Assembly (NCBI RefSeq): GCF_027594745.1
Contig: NZ_CP110854.1
Location: forward strand, 2,150,501-2,214,500
Source of the DNA: Saprospira grandis
Lineage (GTDB): Bacteria > Bacteroidota > Bacteroidia > Chitinophagales > Saprospiraceae
Direction of reading: 5' to 3'
Length of the DNA stretch: 64,000 bases
Part shown: positions 26,112-35,161 of the stretch, one piece after another
Position numbering within the stretch: position 1 is the stretch's first letter
Layout of the letters: every line of letters begins with the position of its first letter
Made by a program: the position numbers and the translations under genes
Notes under the pieces: model-generated
Seen by the model: the letters and a program-made list of their open reading frames with translations, nothing else
What the model was told of the DNA's origin: nothing
The model's database searches: none

Positions 26112-27806
26112 TTATTTCTGCCCCTCTTTTGTTCCTTCCAAGGGCTGTAGTTCGCCTTTCCAATAGCGCTTGAGCTTGCCGTTTCTCGGATTAACCTCTG
26201 TTTTGCCATAAATGGAGTTGACCCGCTTTGTGGGCGCATTACTACGGCCCAAACAATAGAGGTTGCCGTCTCTAGAAGCAATGAAAATACGCCCCTGGTC
26301 CACAAATGGAGTCGCTTCGGCACTAAATTCTTGCTTGTCGAGTAGCTTGAAGTTCATCTCTTTGTCAAACTCAAAGAGGTAGAAGCCCTGGTAGGTGGGC
26401 ACCGCCGCCCGATTGCCAATAATAATGGGACTCGCAATGGCTGGCCCCGTCCGATGTTTGTAATAGACTTTTGGGGTGGCCACTTTGCGCTCGCCATCAA
26501 AAAGGGTCACTTTTTGGGTATCGAGTTTATTGAGGTCAAAGAAGTAGGTGTAGCCGTCAATGCCAATGGTGGCCCCAATATGCGGATGCCCCTTCACTCG
26601 AGTCGCTTCATTGGTGGCCGCGGTCCCAATCACTCCGCCTAACCAACCCACAAACCGACGGTTTTTTACGGGCATGTACCAAACGGTGGCTTCTTCGGGC
26701 TTTTTGCTGGGGTCTAGCTTGAGAATCCCGCCCTGCCCTTTGATGTATTGCTTCTCTACAGAAACTAAAATACAGCTGTCGTCGGTCACTACTGGCGAGC
26801 CGTCAATGTCCGACCCAATGAAGTATTCCCAGTCCATGCCCGGCTTTTTCATGTTGTAGCCCCAAACTCGACCCGATCCAGAAGCTAGGTAAATATGGTC
26901 TCTCAAACGAACGGGAGAGGCTTCCGAAACGACATTGCCCCCATGTACACTAGCATCAATGTCTCGGTATAAGGTGTCCTGAAAACGATAAAATTCAGGC
27001 TGCAAAAGCCCGTCTTTCATTTTTGCCGCCTTGGGGTCTGGATTGAAAACGGTGAAAATGCTGGTTTCTAAGGGCAAATAAGCGGTGTCGTTAATAATTA
27101 AGGCCGAACCATCTACATCTCGGCTATAACAACGGGTTCTGGGCGAGTTCACTCGCCAACGCTCTTCTCCCGTAAAATAAGAGATGGCCCGATAACAGTC
27201 TACAATAGGGGCGTTGAGCTTGCCGCCCGCTCTGGTCCCTTGCAAAACCAAAACCCGATCCTTGAGCGAATCTGCATTATGGTTGATCCAAAGACTACCC
27301 GTTCCTTTTACTACATCATCAAAACGGTATTGCCAAAGGACTTCCCCCGTTTCATAGTCGATCTTTTTAAGCCGATGGTCAAAGGCGCCCTGAATAATAT
27401 ATTTTTTGCCATTTTCAATCACAATCAAGGGCTGGCCGGTCCAACCCGCACCACTCCAGTTCTTAATGGTGCGCCCCACCTGGGTTTTTCCAGAACCTAA
27501 GGTAAGTTGCCAAATGATGTCTAGTTTGTCTGGCAAACTATCGCCATAATAATTCCGCCGCTCATTGCTCAAATAGGTGGGATTGACCAGTTCAATCGAG
27601 AAGCTATCGCCCTCTTCATCCACAAAATCAATGCGGTTGGGGTCTGGAAAAAGGGGGGTGGGCAGACTATCTATGCCGCTGCTATCTGGCGTGCTAATCA
27701 CTTCTTTGTTTTGTACAAAGTAGGCGGGTAGGTCCATAAAATAGGCTGCCGCAGCAAGGCCGCCAAGGCCCAAAATGGCCAGAATAATGGCTAAAGGGGA
27801 ACGCAT
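26112..27806 (-). CDS. PQQ-type beta-propeller protein, membrane anchored
   Basis: A 564-aa protein from the ATG at 27806 (MRSPLAIILAILGLGGLAAA), with an N-terminal signal anchor. The frame is open 13 codons further upstream but that part lacks signal-like features. The rest shows blades of the PQQ/quinoprotein type, for example KIDYETGEVLWQYRF, SYFTGEERWRVNSP and SGRVWGYNMKKPGMDWEYF. No PQQ-dehydrogenase catalytic residues or heme site are recognised, so a binding or assembly role (as in BamB-like propellers) is as likely as an enzyme. It probably faces the periplasm. Confidence 0.78.
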   Translation of the reverse strand: MRSPLAIILAILGLGGLAAAAYFMDLPAYFVQNKEVISTPDSSGIDSLPTPLFPDPNRIDFVDEEGDSFSIELVNPTYLSNERRNYYGDSLPDKLDIIWQLTLGSGKTQVGRTIKNWSGAGWTGQPLIVIENGKKYIIQGAFDHRLKKIDYETGEVLWQYRFDDVVKGTGSLWINHNADSLKDRVLVLQGTRAGGKLNAPIVDCYRAISYFTGEERWRVNSPRTRCYSRDVDGSALIINDTAYLPLETSIFTVFNPDPKAAKMKDGLLQPEFYRFQDTLYRDIDASVHGGNVVSEASPVRLRDHIYLASGSGRVWGYNMKKPGMDWEYFIGSDIDGSPVVTDDSCILVSVEKQYIKGQGGILKLDPSKKPEEATVWYMPVKNRRFVGWLGGVIGTAATNEATRVKGHPHIGATIGIDGYTYFFDLNKLDTQKVTLFDGERKVATPKVYYKHRTGPAIASPIIIGNRAAVPTYQGFYLFEFDKEMNFKLLDKQEFSAEATPFVDQGRIFIASRDGNLYCLGRSNAPTKRVNSIYGKTEVNPRNGKLKRYWKGELQPLEGTKEGQK

Positions 27807-27877
27807 TTCGTTATTTTTTATACTAAGAATCAATTCGATTCGCAAAATACTAACTATTTTCCTGTTTGTGATGATTA

Positions 27878-28051
27878 TTTTGGGGCTTCCCCTTCGGCCC
27901 TGCGGGCCTCGGGTCGGGCTGTGCCGGGGCTCGCAAGCCTGCTCGGCCCTTCGCTTTTTTCGCTTTGCTCAAAAAGCTCGGTCTGGCCCTGCGGGCCACC
28001 CCTATCCATCCCTAAGCCGGCGGCTGCGCCGCCTCTAGACGCAGTTGGACC
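27878..28051 (+). repeat. Dispersed structured element, copy 9 (GGCTT type)
   Basis: Head TTTTGGGGCTTCCCC, core GCTCGCAAGCCTGCTCGGCC, long arm CGCTTTTTTCGC...., GGTCTGGCCCTGCGGGCCA hairpin, tail CCATCCCTAAGCC, then a hairpin and TTGGACC. The closing stem is GGCTT/AAGCC, a compensated variant of the other subtypes. Only 37 bp separate its tail from copy 10. Confidence 0.87.
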
Positions 28052-28088
28052 AAAGGGCTGAAAACAAAATGCTCAAAGTAAAAATAAA

Positions 28089-28222
28089 GGATGAGCGGCC
28101 CAGCGCTGCGCAGCCGTGGCCCAAAGGGCCAGACCAAAGCCGCCAAAGGCGGCTGCAGGGCCGAGCAGACCTGCGAGCGGCGAAGCATAGCGCCGCAGCA
28201 TAGCTGCGGGGGCCCCAGAACC
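28089..28222 (-). repeat. Dispersed structured element, copy 10 (GGCCC type)
   Basis: On the minus strand: head TGGGGCCCCCGCAGC, core GCTCGCAGGTCTGCTCGGCC, GGTCTGGCCCTTTGGGCCA hairpin, tail CAGCGCTGGGCC. The closing stem is GGCCC/GGGCC, again compensated. The head end is 17 bp before the ATG at 28240. It forms an empty tail-to-tail pair with copy 9. Confidence 0.85.
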
Positions 28223-28239
28223 AAAAAATAAAAGCAGAT

Positions 28240-28908
28240 ATGCTAGAAATTAAAGCGCTAGACCATAGATTGGGGCCCAAGGGCCCTCGATTGAAGATTG
28301 ACCAACTCGCTTGGCCAAAAGCTCAATATTTATTGCTGGGCAATGCTCAAGCTCCCGAATTAAGGGCCTTTTTTGAGCTGCTGCAGGGCAGCCGAAAAAT
28401 ACAGCAGGGCGAGATTTTATGGGAGGGCAGCCAGAGCCTGGCGCACCGACGATGGGCCTTTCAGCATTTGTATAGCGATTTTGATTTTGGTCCAGAAAAA
28501 ACCGTGATGAAGGTCTTGCGTTTTTGGGCCAGATTAGAAGGGCTGCGCCCTTGGGCGGCACATCGTTTGGAGGAATGGGGCTTGTCGCCCAACAGCAAAA
28601 TTAGCCAATTGGGCGAGGCTCAAAAATGGGCCCTGCAGATCGTTTTGGGCCTGCAAAGAGGGGTCAGTTGGTATTTGTTAGAACGCCCATTTGCCCAGTT
28701 GAGCCCCGCCGAAGCCTGGCCCATTTTACAACTGCTAGAGCTGGCCAAAAAGCAGCATTATGGCCTCCTGCTCTGGAGCAGCCAAAGCGATAGCCAAGCC
28801 CTTTTGGGGCCAGAAAAACAGTGGCTTTGGCGAAAAGGCCAGCTGCTGCCTTTGTCTAAACTCCCCCCAGAACAAGCCATTTTTGACCGCCAAAATTATC
28901 CCGACTAA
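28240..28908 (+). CDS. ABC-type ATPase homologue with all nucleotide motifs degraded
   Basis: A 222-aa protein with the length and layout of an ABC-2 type ATPase but no working motifs. At the Walker A place it reads YLLLGNAQAPEL (residues 30-41) with no GKS/GKT. The signature LSGGQ is LGEAQ (124-128). Walker B reads WYLLERPF (144-151), with Arg in place of the catalytic Glu. ATP hydrolysis is therefore unlikely. Its stop overlaps the next ATG (TAATG), so it is coupled to the permease gene. It may be a decaying transporter or a repurposed non-catalytic subunit. Family assignment is inferred from motif positions and context. Confidence 0.65.
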   Translation: MLEIKALDHRLGPKGPRLKIDQLAWPKAQYLLLGNAQAPELRAFFELLQGSRKIQQGEILWEGSQSLAHRRWAFQHLYSDFDFGPEKTVMKVLRFWARLEGLRPWAAHRLEEWGLSPNSKISQLGEAQKWALQIVLGLQRGVSWYLLERPFAQLSPAEAWPILQLLELAKKQHYGLLLWSSQSDSQALLGPEKQWLWRKGQLLPLSKLPPEQAIFDRQNYPD

Positions 28909-29447
28909 TGCTATATATTTTATGGAGCTACGGCCTGAGTTTGTTGGGTCGCTGGAAGCTGTATGCCCTGCTTTTACTGGCTTTTGGTCTGCCTTTTTGG
29001 GGCTTTCCCATTTTTGTGAATCAATTAGCAGAGCAGGCAAAAAAACAATTAACCGCCCAAAGTGAGGAGGTCTATCAACTTGCTTGGCTGGGCGACACCG
29101 CCGCCGCCCCCGAGCTAAGAGAGGGGCTAGATCTACACCTCAATTTCTCGCTAATTGATAGCTTGGACCAAAAAGAGGCCTTGGCCGCCCTGAAAAAAGG
29201 CCAAATTGATTTGGCCCTCCTTTTAGCCGAAGATATGGACAGTAGTTTGTTGCGGGGAGAAGCCGTAGAATTGCAGCTATATTATTATAGTTCGGGCCGG
29301 CCAGCGGCCCTGAGCCCCTTTAAGGAAGTGCTTAAAGATTATGAAAACTATTGGGTAGAAAAGAATTTGGCTGCGGCCAATTTGCCCCCCACAGCTAGTC
29401 GCCCAATTGAGCTAAATGAGCGCAATCAAAGCAACCAAATGGACTAA
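28908..29447 (+). CDS. ABC-2-type permease, N-terminal part
   Basis: A 179-aa product with one N-terminal membrane helix (about residues 15-37) followed by an extracytoplasmic domain (about 40-165), the front half of an ABC-2 permease with a large periplasmic loop. The reading frame stops at TAA 29445-29447, and the same frame continues at once with the remaining membrane helices (next entry). It therefore looks like one permease of about 395 aa interrupted by a single in-frame stop. The start ATG overlaps the stop of the ATPase-like gene. It is either a recent nonsense mutation, a true split into two subunits, or a sequence error. Confidence 0.6.
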   Translation: MLYILWSYGLSLLGRWKLYALLLLAFGLPFWGFPIFVNQLAEQAKKQLTAQSEEVYQLAWLGDTAAAPELREGLDLHLNFSLIDSLDQKEALAALKKGQIDLALLLAEDMDSSLLRGEAVELQLYYYSSGRPAALSPFKEVLKDYENYWVEKNLAAANLPPTASRPIELNERNQSNQMD

Positions 29448-30095
29448 ATTCGGCAGCTTTTTCGGCAGTTGCGCAAGGGCTTGGCCCTGCTTTTTGCCCT
29501 AGGCTTTTTGCTGCTGCTCCTTTTGGGCCTCGCTCAAATTAACCCTTTGCTTTTTGCTGGCGCACCTTGGCGAGGCCTGCAGCAATTGCGGCAACCTTTG
29601 GGGCAGACTTATGCGGGCATGCAGTTGCTAGGAACCCTATATCTCTGGCTGATGATGGCTTTGGCCTTGTTAGGCTTTGCTTTGGCCTTGGGCCAAGATC
29701 AAGAAGGCCTAGCCGATATTCTGCTTGTTCAATTGAGAGAGCTCTTGCCTGGCGTTCGGCTTTGGGGGATGGGGCTTTCTTTGGGCATTTCGGCCTTTTT
29801 TTGGCTCAATTTGTACCTCTTAATCAAGAAGTTGGGCGGCTGGACCCTCGCTTTTTTGTTGCTCTTGGTTTTGCTTTTATTTGTCCTATTGACCTTTGGT
29901 ACTGGCGGTTTGAGTTGGGGAAAGGCCATTTTGCCTTTGGCCAATCAGTTGTATTTTTTCAAGGCCCTTTTGGCGCGGAAATTAACGCTAGGCCCCTTGT
30001 TCTTGGTCCAGTTGAGCAGCCTGTTTTGGGCCCTGCTTTTGGCCCGCTTGAATTTTGCCCTATTGCGGAAGAAATTGGCCCGTTTTGGGGCTTAG
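29448..30095 (+). CDS. ABC-2-type permease, C-terminal part after an in-frame stop
   Basis: This frame continues in phase from the 28908 gene: TAA is followed by codons for IRQLFRQLRKGLALLFALG and then about five membrane helices to residue 208 or so. No ATG is available near the beginning; the first plausible non-ATG start is TTG at 29469. This is the membrane part expected to follow the periplasmic loop of an ABC-2 permease. A second open frame overlaps at 29567-30124 but has no membrane-protein character. Whether this half is translated is open. Confidence 0.5.
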   Translation: MRQLFRQLRKGLALLFALGFLLLLLLGLAQINPLLFAGAPWRGLQQLRQPLGQTYAGMQLLGTLYLWLMMALALLGFALALGQDQEGLADILLVQLRELLPGVRLWGMGLSLGISAFFWLNLYLLIKKLGGWTLAFLLLLVLLLFVLLTFGTGGLSWGKAILPLANQLYFFKALLARKLTLGPLFLVQLSSLFWALLLARLNFALLRKKLARFGA

Positions 30096-30227
30096 TTGGG
30101 CTTTGCGGCGAAAAAAGGGCCTAATCGCCGCAAAATATGCGGCGATTAGAGAAAAAATAGCGCAAAATAAGCCTTGCAGAGAAGGCGCAAGGAGGAGTAG
30201 GATAGACGAGAATCCCATTTTTTCTTG

Positions 30228-30235
30228 TATTTTTG
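30228..30235 (+). promoter_or_regulatory. Bacteroidota-type -7 box
   Basis: TATTTTTG matches the TAnnTTTG -7 consensus of Bacteroidota and lies 19 bp before the ATG at 30255. No clear -33 TTTG was found, so this is tentative. Confidence 0.35.
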
Positions 30236-30254
30236 CCCCAAAATATAGAAAAGC

Positions 30255-31331
30255 ATGCGTTATTCATTCTTCCTCCTTTTTGCCTACTTCTTTTTGGGCC
30301 AAGGGCTTGTTTTTGGCCAGGCAAGAGGCAATGCCCGCCGCTCCAAAGGCAACTATAACTATAAGGCTAAGTCCAACTCCAATTATCAAGCGCCTCTCTT
30401 ACAACCAGAGGGCGATCTGCCAAGGGCCAGCTTTTTTAGCCATGATGAGGTGCTGCTAGAGGTTCGGGCACTCTCCAACCAAAAAGCAAGCAGCTATTTG
30501 GCCATCTTTAATATTCGGCAGTTGGGCAAAACGGCAGAAGAAACCGACCGCCTGCTGCAAGAACGCTTCCGCAGTTTTAAGAGCAAACTACAAGCCTTGG
30601 GCATCGCTGAGCAAGATATTCACTTAGATATGCTTTCTTTTGTGCCCGTCTATGAACTAGAAGAGGAAAAAAAGCTATTTAGCCCAAAAACCTATAATGA
30701 GGTCCCCAAGGGCTTCGAAATGCAGCAAAATGTACATGTTAGCTACCGCAATGCAGCCCAATTAGGGGCCATTGTATCGGCTGCGGCCCAAGTGGAAATT
30801 TATGATTTGGCCAAGGTGGAGTATTTTGTAGAGAATACCGCCGCCGTTTATGAGGAGCTCCGCAAAGAGGCCCTAGCCTATTTGATGCGCGAGATGGTCG
30901 AGCTAGAAAAAATAGGCCTAGAACTGGATCTGGCCAGCCGCCGTATGGCCGAGGCCGAAGGCGCGGTCTATCCCGCCGAACGCTATGCCAGCTATCAGGC
31001 ATTTTCTAGCCCTTCACTAGATGGAAAAAGCCGGGTAGACCTTCAGGAAAAGGCCCAAACGCAGTACTATGCGCCCATGCCCTACAATGATTTTGAAATT
31101 ATCCTGAACCCAGAAATTCAAGAGCCCGCTGTGCAGTTTATGTACCATCTCCAATTTGCTTTTAAACTGAAAAAACCAGCCCCAGAAGTCAAAATTGAAA
31201 GAGAAAAAGAGTTTATTTGGATTACGCCTCAGGGCGATATGCGTCTGCTAAAAGTAGAAAAGGCTAAGGAGAAACGGCCCCAAGCGCCCCGCCCTCAGCC
31301 CAATACCACCGTTATTCCCGAAACTAATTAA
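30255..31331 (+). CDS. SIMPL-domain (DUF541-like) secreted protein
   Basis: A 358-aa protein with a signal peptide (cleavage near FGQ, residue 22). After a basic Asn-rich linker, residues about 60-240 resemble the SIMPL/DUF541 fold. That fold shows the pattern of a long helix with regularly spaced residues (EETDRLLQERFRSFKSKLQALGI), then EQDIHLDMLSF and a second half with VEYFVENTAAVYEELRKEAL. The C-terminus is Pro-rich. Family members are periplasmic or surface proteins of largely unknown role. It is followed 39 bp later by glyS on the same strand. Confidence 0.6.
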   Translation: MRYSFFLLFAYFFLGQGLVFGQARGNARRSKGNYNYKAKSNSNYQAPLLQPEGDLPRASFFSHDEVLLEVRALSNQKASSYLAIFNIRQLGKTAEETDRLLQERFRSFKSKLQALGIAEQDIHLDMLSFVPVYELEEEKKLFSPKTYNEVPKGFEMQQNVHVSYRNAAQLGAIVSAAAQVEIYDLAKVEYFVENTAAVYEELRKEALAYLMREMVELEKIGLELDLASRRMAEAEGAVYPAERYASYQAFSSPSLDGKSRVDLQEKAQTQYYAPMPYNDFEIILNPEIQEPAVQFMYHLQFAFKLKKPAPEVKIEREKEFIWITPQGDMRLLKVEKAKEKRPQAPRPQPNTTVIPETN

Positions 31332-31370
31332 GAAGTTGAGGCAAAATGACCTCAAAGAACAAAACATCTT

Positions 31371-32930
31371 ATGAGTACTGTAAAGAAATTTGGCCTGCAG
31401 GAAATTGTGGCCCACTGTAAAGAATATGGATTTGTCTACCCCTCTTCAGATATTTATGGAGGACTCAATGCCGTCTATGATTACGGCCCCTACGGTAGCC
31501 AACTCCGCCAAAATATTAAGGATTATTGGTGGCGCGCTATGGTGCAAGCTCATGAAAATATTGTGGGCCTAGATGCTTCTATCTTTATGCACCCGCAAAC
31601 TTGGGTGGCTTCTGGCCATGTAGATGCCTTTAATGATCCCATGATCGATAATAAGGATTCTAAAAAACGCTACCGTGCCGACCACCTAATCGAGGAGGTG
31701 TATGCGGGTAAGTTAGAAGGTAAAATCGCTAAGGAAATTCGCAAAGCAGCTAAGCGCTTTGGCGATGCCTTTGATGAGCAGGAGTTCCGAGCCACCAACC
31801 CCAGAGTCCTAAAATATCAGGGCCAAATTGATTCTGCCATTGAGCGCATGAATGTGTTCCTCAATGCTGAAGATTTAGCTGGCTTTAAAGGCCTAATTGA
31901 GGAGCTAGAGATCAAATGCCCCGTTAGTGGAACAGGCAATTGGACCGATATCCGTCAGTTTAACTTGATGTTCTCTACTCAAGGGGGAGGCTCTTTGGGC
32001 GACAATAATTTATACCTTCGCCCCGAAACCGCTCAAGGTATTTTTGTCAATTTCAATAATGTGCTCAATAGCTCTCGCCAAAAGTTGCCCTTTGGTATTG
32101 CGCAGATCGGTAAGGCTTTCCGCAACGAGATTGTGGCCCGACAGTTTGTCTTCCGCATGAGAGAGTTTGAACAAATGGAGATGCAGTATTTTGTGCGCCC
32201 TGGCCAAGAGCTAGAAGCCTATGAGTACTGGAAAGAAAAGCGCCTTCGTTGGCATCAAGCTATTATTGGCGGAGAAAATGCGCACCGTTTCCACAAACAC
32301 GAAAAATTGGCGCATTATGCCAATGCCGCTGCCGATATTGAGTTTGAATATGCCTTTGGCTTCCGCGAGCTAGAGGGCATCCACTCTCGCACCGACTTTG
32401 ACCTCAAGGCCCACCAAGAGCTCTCTGGCAAGAAGTTGCAATATTTTGATCCCGAACTCAAGGAGAGCTACGTGCCTTATGTGGTCGAGACTTCTGTGGG
32501 CTGCGATCGGATGTTCTTGGCGGTCCTCAGCGATGCGCTCCAAGAGGATATTGTACCCGATGCCGATGGCCAAGAATCTAGCCGCACGGTCATGAAGCTG
32601 CACCCCGCTTTGGCCCCCGTCAAATGCGCAATCTTGCCTTTGCTCAAGAACAAAGAGGCCCTAACGAGCAAGGCCAGAGAGGTCTTTGACCGCCTAAAAT
32701 ATAGCTTCCAATGCCAGTACGATGAGAAAGATGCCATTGGCCGCCGCTACCGCCGCCAAGATGCTATCGGTACGCCTTATTGCGTGACCATCGACTTTGA
32801 TACTTTGGAGGATAATACGGTAACCATTCGCGATCGCGATACCCTAGAGCAGAAACGAGTATCTATTGATGAGGTGGAACGCATCATCAGCGAGAAAGTA
32901 GATGTAGCGCAGTTGCTTCGCCAGTTGTAG
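31371..32930 (+). CDS. glyS: Glycyl-tRNA synthetase
   Basis: A 519-aa class II synthetase of the single-chain alpha2 type (glyQS type, as in Gram-positives, Bacteroidota and eukaryotes). It charges tRNA-Gly. Visible features include the N-terminal YGFVYPSSDIYGGLNAVYDYGPYG, motif 2 FRNEIVARQFVFRMREFEQMEM region and motif 3 near VETSVGCDRMFLAVLSDA, with an anticodon-binding domain at the C-terminus. Length is normal. It is preceded by the SIMPL-like gene and followed 8 bp later by a repeat element and then a terminator. Confidence 0.97.
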   Translation: MSTVKKFGLQEIVAHCKEYGFVYPSSDIYGGLNAVYDYGPYGSQLRQNIKDYWWRAMVQAHENIVGLDASIFMHPQTWVASGHVDAFNDPMIDNKDSKKRYRADHLIEEVYAGKLEGKIAKEIRKAAKRFGDAFDEQEFRATNPRVLKYQGQIDSAIERMNVFLNAEDLAGFKGLIEELEIKCPVSGTGNWTDIRQFNLMFSTQGGGSLGDNNLYLRPETAQGIFVNFNNVLNSSRQKLPFGIAQIGKAFRNEIVARQFVFRMREFEQMEMQYFVRPGQELEAYEYWKEKRLRWHQAIIGGENAHRFHKHEKLAHYANAAADIEFEYAFGFRELEGIHSRTDFDLKAHQELSGKKLQYFDPELKESYVPYVVETSVGCDRMFLAVLSDALQEDIVPDADGQESSRTVMKLHPALAPVKCAILPLLKNKEALTSKAREVFDRLKYSFQCQYDEKDAIGRRYRRQDAIGTPYCVTIDFDTLEDNTVTIRDRDTLEQKRVSIDEVERIISEKVDVAQLLRQL

Positions 32931-32938
32931 GATAAGGA

Positions 32939-33090
32939 TTTGGGGCTGCCCACTCGCTTCGCTCGGGTCGGGCTGTTTCGCAGCTCGCTGTTCGCTCGGC
33001 CCTTCGGCGCAAGCGCCTCGGTCTGCCGCCTTTGGCGGCCCTGCTGTCCATCCCTCAGCCTGCGGGCGCTTCGCGCCCTGCTTGCTGCAG
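32939..33090 (+). repeat. Dispersed structured element, copy 11 (GGCTG type)
   Basis: Head TTGGGGCTGCCC, arm ACTCGCTTCGCTCGGGTC, core variant GCTCGCTGTTCGCTCGGCCC, GGCGCAAGCGCC arm, GGTCTGCCGCCTTTGGCGG hairpin, tail CCATCCCTCAGCC and a GGGCGCTTCGCGCCC hairpin. The closing stem is GGCTG/CAGCC. Confidence 0.85.
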
Positions 33091-33125
33091 AAGAGGGCCC
33101 AAAACCACGGTTTTGGGCCCTCTTT
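33091..33125 (+). terminator. Hairpin terminator after glyS, between two element copies
   Basis: The perfect stem AGAGGGCCCAAAACC / GGTTTTGGGCCCTCT is followed by a weak T run. It fills the gap between copies 11 and 12 and could end transcripts from either side. Confidence 0.7.
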
Positions 33126-33128
33126 ATT

Positions 33129-33280
33129 GGTCCAGAACGACCGAAGGGAGTGGCCTAGCGATGGTAGGCAGTGCGGCGAAGCCGCAGACCAAGCAAAAAC
33201 TTGTTTTTTGCGCAGGGCCGAGCGAATAGCGAGCTGCCGAACGTAGCGCCGACGAGCGCAGCGAGGCGGAGGCCCCAAAA
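33129..33280 (-). repeat. Dispersed structured element, copy 12 (GGCCT type)
   Basis: On the minus strand: head TTTTGGGGCCTCCGCC, core variant GCTCGCTATTCGCTCGGCCC, GGTCTGCGGCTTCGCCGC hairpin, tail CCATCGCTAGGCC then TGGACC. The closing stem is GGCCT/AGGCC. The head is 3 bp from the stop of the 33284 gene. Confidence 0.87.
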
Positions 33281-33283
33281 TAC

Positions 33284-35161
33284 CTAATCTCTAAACGGTT
33301 TAGGGACCTCATAAAGGGAAATCAGGCCCTCCCAACTGACCACCGCAATATAGCGGCCATCGGGGCTGATGGCCGTATGCGAAACCGCCCGCCCCTGAAA
33401 GGGAACTACCGCCTTAGGTTGCCCAGTTTGGCCATCATAGAGATAAAGATGCCCATTTTGGCCAATGCCGGCATAGTAATTTTGCTTGGCCGTAAAGCCA
33501 CCAAAACAATGCTCCGACATCAGGGTGCTCTTATTGTCATAGCCCCGAACCACAGGCGCAGGCAGCAGCTTGCTAACTCGCCCATTTAGCCAATGGGCCA
33601 AATTTATCGAATGACTTTGCCAGAGCAGGGGGACAAAAGGCTGGCCCTCTTCCTTTAATTTTTGCTCCCATTTTGCCGCTGATGGTCCTCGGTAATTATG
33701 GATAGATCGAAGCTCCAGAACATAATCAAAGACATTGTTTTTGCGGTAATGGATGCCCAAAATTGCTCGACTATCGGGCGTAAAGCAGGCATCTAAATAA
33801 TGTTTTTTGAGTTTTTGAGGCTGTAATTTTAGGTCCGGAAAGCTATAGAGTGGCTGCACGCCCGCCTTATGCTGATAGGCGGAGGGAAGGGCCAAAAGGT
33901 AGTTCCCATCAGGCGAAAAGCGAAGTTGAGAATAGTTCAATACCTCATCATTGGGCGGTAAATCTTGCCGCCAGTTGGGCTGTTTCGTTTTTAATATTCG
34001 GACATTGGGGCCATAATGCGAGCCCACTGCCAGATACTTCCCATCAGGCGAAAAACTGAGCAAATCGGGAGGAAACATAAAGGTTTCGGCCCCTTTGAGT
34101 TGGCCGCCCACTCCTTTTTTTGTCAGATAAACAGGGCGGGGCCATTGGCGGCAGGCCAAGAGAAAGCCCTTGCCTTCTTGGTCCCAGCTGCCATCTTCCC
34201 AGCCATTGCAGCGGCAATCTTTGGGCAGGGGAACCGGCTTTAGTTTCTGGTTTTTGCGCTTCCAAAGTAGAATATTGACACTGCCCACAATTAAGAGCTC
34301 TTTGTCGTTGGGGGAAAACTCTAGGCCTTCAATCCAGCTTCTATCGACAATTGTGTCCATGAGCTTGGCTTGGTCCAGATAATCCCAAATTTCTAGGCGG
34401 CCATGAAAAAAGCCGAGGGCCAAAAGCTCCCCATCCTGAGAAAAAGCAATTCGCTGCGTTTGCCGATAATTAAAATCCGTTTTGATGGGATCTAATTGCA
34501 AGCTGTTGAGCTCCAATTTGGCCAGTTGGACATCTAATCTTTGGCTAGGAATAATACTCACCACCGCCTCCTCTTTTTGGGGATGAAACTCAATAGCGGC
34601 TAGGGTACCAGGCAGCTCTCGAACTTCGCCCGTCTTTAGGTTTTTAATTTTAGAGAGCTGATACTGTCCGCCATAAATCGCCAGCCATTTGCCATCGGGG
34701 CTAATGCGGGCCTCAGGGTTATCAGAAGCAAAGGGCAGGCTATCAATCAGCTCGCCAGTATAATAATTAAAGACATAAGCCCCATTTTTGTCATTACAGA
34801 CCATTCCCAAAGGCTGATTTTTGAGAATGCGTAGGCTGCGGCTCAGGTTGCTGTAATTTTTTTGGTGCCTAAAGCCTCTTTCCCAAAGTAGCTGCCCGTT
34901 TTTTCGGTCCCAAGCCGTCAGATAACTACCGCCTGCAATCAGAATAATAGAATCATGAGCCGCAAATCGAATATCGCCTGCCATCGGCGCAAAAGGGGCG
35001 CTCCAGCGGCTATCGCCCCAACTGTGCAAAAACTTCATCTTAGGTAGGCTGTCGGCAGGAGGAGAAGCATTATAAATGTAGTATTCTGAGACAAAAGCCT
35101 GTTTTTGGGCCAAGGCAAAGAAAAAAAAATGAAAAAAAATGAGAAAAAAAATGCTGCGCAT
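33284..35161 (-). CDS. Secreted WD40-like beta-propeller protein
   Basis: A 625-aa protein with a Phe-rich signal peptide (MRSIFFLIFFHFFFFALAQ, cleavage after ALAQ). The mature part is a series of WD40/YVTN-like blades with repeated SPDGKYLAVGS, SPDGNYLLALPS and SPDGRYIAVVSW motifs and GQLLWERG-type strands, enough for two propellers. No catalytic residues are recognised. Probably periplasmic or outer-surface binding scaffold. Alone in its unit, it starts divergently from the riboswitch region. Confidence 0.82.
   Translation of the reverse strand: MRSIFFLIFFHFFFFALAQKQAFVSEYYIYNASPPADSLPKMKFLHSWGDSRWSAPFAPMAGDIRFAAHDSIILIAGGSYLTAWDRKNGQLLWERGFRHQKNYSNLSRSLRILKNQPLGMVCNDKNGAYVFNYYTGELIDSLPFASDNPEARISPDGKWLAIYGGQYQLSKIKNLKTGEVRELPGTLAAIEFHPQKEEAVVSIIPSQRLDVQLAKLELNSLQLDPIKTDFNYRQTQRIAFSQDGELLALGFFHGRLEIWDYLDQAKLMDTIVDRSWIEGLEFSPNDKELLIVGSVNILLWKRKNQKLKPVPLPKDCRCNGWEDGSWDQEGKGFLLACRQWPRPVYLTKKGVGGQLKGAETFMFPPDLLSFSPDGKYLAVGSHYGPNVRILKTKQPNWRQDLPPNDEVLNYSQLRFSPDGNYLLALPSAYQHKAGVQPLYSFPDLKLQPQKLKKHYLDACFTPDSRAILGIHYRKNNVFDYVLELRSIHNYRGPSAAKWEQKLKEEGQPFVPLLWQSHSINLAHWLNGRVSKLLPAPVVRGYDNKSTLMSEHCFGGFTAKQNYYAGIGQNGHLYLYDGQTGQPKAVVPFQGRAVSHTAISPDGRYIAVVSWEGLISLYEVPKPFRD

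Noticed and set aside
29567..30124. 185-codon frame overlapping the permease C-terminal half
   Set aside because: It lacks membrane-protein character or any family motif, while the overlapping frame has clear helices and continues the permease.
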